The notes below the pieces were generated by a model, which was not told where the DNA came from, made no database searches, and saw only the letters and a list, made by a program, of their open reading frames with translations. The position numbers and the translations under genes were made by a program. A stretch of DNA of 7,223 nucleotides. Origin: an uncultured bacterium. Lineage in GTDB: Bacteria > UBP6 > UBA1177 > JAKLFG01. Location of the stretch: contig CALITV010000060.1 of NCBI GenBank assembly GCA_938048925.1, forward strand, positions 1 to 7,223, read 5' to 3'. Below, one piece after another: positions 5,810 to 7,223 of the stretch; position 1 is the stretch's first letter, and the number at the start of each line of letters is the position of its first letter.

Positions 5810-6618
5810 GACCGTTGTCTGTTCTCTTCTTGCTGGCTTTCTTTCTTGCGGCATGTGCCGAGAAACCGCGCGGCGATATCGCGCGGGCAAAGGAGCACTT
5901 TGCGGCGGAGCGCTACCGCGAAGCGATACCGTTTCTCGAGCGCGATGTGGAGCGGCATCCCGAAAACTACGAATCACAGGCCTTCATTGCCTATGCTTAC
6001 GAAAAGTTAGGAGAACAAGACCGGGCGATCGAGGCGTACGAGAAAACGCTGGTGCTCAATCCCGCCAACACCATGGCCTTTCTTGGTCTTGCACGCATTC
6101 ACGCGGCACAGGGGCGTTGGGGCGAGGCGTGGGAGTGTCTCGTGAAGGCGTCGGGAGTCGAAGCAAACGATACGATTCTGACCCTCTATCCGCTCTTTCG
6201 CGAGGCATACGCGCACGGGGCGTTCACGCCGCCGCCCGTTACCCCGGTCACCGGCGAAGCAGGTACGCGCCGCGTGTCGGTTCATGTCTCGGTGATTCCC
6301 GGATCAATCAAAGCGCGGGAACAGATAACACTTTCCGCCTCCGCATCGTGGCCCTGCGATCCCCTCGACGCTGCGGTGGTTCAAATGATCGCGGCCACGG
6401 CGAAGGGGGAGATGTCCCGCTGCCACGACCGCTTTTTCGCCCGCGGTCTTCCCGTTGCGATAGATGCCGTTTATACTCTTGAAATCGGCGGTGACGGACG
6501 GATCATAAAACCTACCCGGGCGTCATCTGACGCCGCCGATATGTCGGCGTGTGTGGAGGGCGCGCTCTCGCATCTCCGCTTTATGGCGCCGCCGGTTTCT
6601 CGACCCGATACAAGGTAA
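5806..6618 (+). CDS. TPR lipoprotein with AgmX/PglI-like C-terminal domain
   Basis: A 270-residue protein. The signal has a clean lipobox, LAA-C17, followed by A18, compatible with outer-membrane sorting under the E. coli rule. Residues 22-121 hold about three tetratricopeptide repeats; the best is 54-87 (YAYEKLGEQDRAIEAYEKTL). A Pro/Thr linker at 140-150 and a beta-rich stretch (155-183) follow. Residues 190-262 resemble the AgmX/PglI C-terminal or myxobacterial two-cysteine tail: C206 at the head, YTLEIGGDGRI in the middle, C249 and LRFM near the end. In that family a longer segment with a Gly-rich turn normally follows the F-x-x-P motif; here it ends abruptly after APPVSRPDTR. The ATG overlaps the previous stop (ATGA), with GAGGT at 5792-5796 as ribosome binding site. 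Likely a periplasmic protein-protein scaffold at an envelope complex; partner unknown. Last gene of the operon. Confidence 0.85.
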   Translation: MRPLSVLFLLAFFLAACAEKPRGDIARAKEHFAAERYREAIPFLERDVERHPENYESQAFIAYAYEKLGEQDRAIEAYEKTLVLNPANTMAFLGLARIHAAQGRWGEAWECLVKASGVEANDTILTLYPLFREAYAHGAFTPPPVTPVTGEAGTRRVSVHVSVIPGSIKAREQITLSASASWPCDPLDAAVVQMIAATAKGEMSRCHDRFFARGLPVAIDAVYTLEIGGDGRIIKPTRASSDAADMSACVEGALSHLRFMAPPVSRPDTR

Positions 6619-7223
6619 ATTCTTGTCCTCGATAGAGCGGCGTAAGACGCTCTTTTGCCGCCGCATAGGCCTGCATGTCACAGGTCTCCGGGCTCATCGG
6701 CCAGTGGCGACAGAAGAGCATGAGCAGAAACATGTTATCGCTCAAGAGATAGTCGTTGCGAGAAAGACACTCCAGCGCTCTCCCCGAGCAGTGGATCCAA
6801 TCGGTCGGGTCGAGTGTCAGGGGGATCGGCCGTTTCTCGGCAAGGTATTCCGCCTTCCGCGGTAGGGTAAGGCCGATACGGGCATCGGGCTTTTCGCTCA
6901 TCACGAGTGCGAAGGCCTCGGCATAGTCGTTCTCTTCGCTCCGGTCGGCCAGCCGCGCAAGCGTCGGGACCGCAAAGAAAAGCACGATCGCCCCATAGAT
7001 GAGCGCAAATCGTAGTCGGTCAGCGAGATAACGCCCAACAAAGAAGGAGACAAAGAGGTAAACCGGGAGGAGGTAGTAGGGAAATTTCTTGGGGAACAAG
7101 GTGAAAAAAGGCACATAGATGGCAAGAAAGAGGGCGGCGATGGAGAGAATAAAACCGCGGCGCCATTCTTCGCGCGGCACCGAAAGGACTGCGAGCACCG
7201 CCACGACAATCGTAAGAACAGTG
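6581..7223 (-). CDS. Polytopic membrane protein, probably ArnT/PMT-type glycosyltransferase, C-terminal part (5' end beyond right edge)
   Basis: The minus-strand frame is open from the right edge (codons from about 7222) to a TAA at 6583-6581; the GTG at 7204 is only an internal codon, so the true start lies outside. About 214 residues are visible. Four hydrophobic segments are evident: TVLTIVVAVLAVLSV at the edge, then FILSIAALFLAIYVPFF, YYLLPVYLFVSFFVG and FALIYGAIVLFFAVPT. A soluble C-terminal domain of about 115 residues follows, with several cysteines. The PKKFPYYLLPVYLF stretch is typical of the late membrane region of GT-C glycosyltransferases (dolichyl-phosphate-mannose mannosyltransferase/ArnT-like), which move sugars from a polyprenyl-phosphate donor on the outer face of the inner membrane. 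The catalytic N-terminal loop is not visible, so the family call is tentative. Its 3' end overlaps the TPR lipoprotein gene by 38 bases on the opposite strand. Confidence 0.65.
   Translation of the reverse strand, partial: TVLTIVVAVLAVLSVPREEWRRGFILSIAALFLAIYVPFFTLFPKKFPYYLLPVYLFVSFFVGRYLADRLRFALIYGAIVLFFAVPTLARLADRSEENDYAEAFALVMSEKPDARIGLTLPRKAEYLAEKRPIPLTLDPTDWIHCSGRALECLSRNDYLLSDNMFLLMLFCRHWPMSPETCDMQAYAAAKERLTPLYRGQEFTLYRVEKPAAP
6634..6656 (+). terminator. Possible weak intrinsic terminator of the operon
   Basis: AGAGCG (6634-6639) pairs perfectly with CGCTCT (6648-6653) around an eight-base loop, and with the last stem T is followed by TTT (6654-6656). It begins 16 bases after the TPR lipoprotein stop, a sensible place for the operon to end. 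The stem is short and the T-run brief, so termination would be inefficient. It lies inside the coding sequence of the opposing glycosyltransferase-like gene, so it could also be chance. Confidence 0.35.

Noticed and set aside
5451..6482. A 343-codon plus-strand frame across the nucleosidase-like and TPR genes
   Set aside because: It runs out of frame through two genes with recognisable families, is Arg/Cys-rich without domains, and spans their coupled start/stop junction.

Overview
The window looks like a piece of chromosome from a Gram-negative, deltaproteobacterial/Myxococcota-like bacterium, or a related uncultured lineage. This rests on gene content, not on any marker gene: a Hanks-type Ser/Thr kinase, a CsgG-like protein with a helical tail, a lipoprotein carrying the Myxococcus-type cysteine-rich repeat followed by anchor-D-like and beta-helix domains, a TPR lipoprotein with a two-cysteine AgmX/PglI-like tail, and a DUF4416 gene. 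By eye the base composition is moderately GC-rich. There are no rRNA, tRNA, CRISPR or insertion-sequence signals.

Layout: (1) positions 1-371, minus strand, hold the N-terminal lobe of a Ser/Thr protein kinase that runs off the left edge. (2) Positions 372-557 are the only real intergenic stretch, a divergent control region with a plausible sigma-70-type promoter for the kinase and a strong ribosome binding site for the rightward genes. (3) Positions 558-6618 hold six plus-strand genes packed as one operon, with junctions of +1, 0 to +3, -22, -1 (or -4) and -4 bases: a CsgG-like envelope protein, an 876-residue beta-helix lipoprotein, DUF4416, the RNA 2',3'-cyclic phosphodiesterase ThpR, a small nucleoside phosphorylase/nucleosidase-fold enzyme, and a TPR lipoprotein. 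(4) Positions 6581-7223, minus strand, hold the C-terminal part of a multi-spanning membrane protein, probably an ArnT/PMT-type glycosyltransferase. It overlaps the end of the operon by 38 bases.

How they may work together (inference): the first, second and last operon genes encode exported or lipid-anchored envelope proteins, and the divergent kinase could be their regulatory partner. The three middle genes are cytoplasmic and look like RNA-end or nucleoside chemistry plus one conserved protein of unknown function. Their tight translational coupling suggests co-expression, but nothing in the sequence proves a shared pathway. I see no clear new defence or mobile system. The points most worth a second look are the enzyme trio embedded among envelope genes, the overlapping convergent gene ends with a shortened AgmX-like tail, and the unusual CsgG-like and beta-helix lipoprotein architectures.
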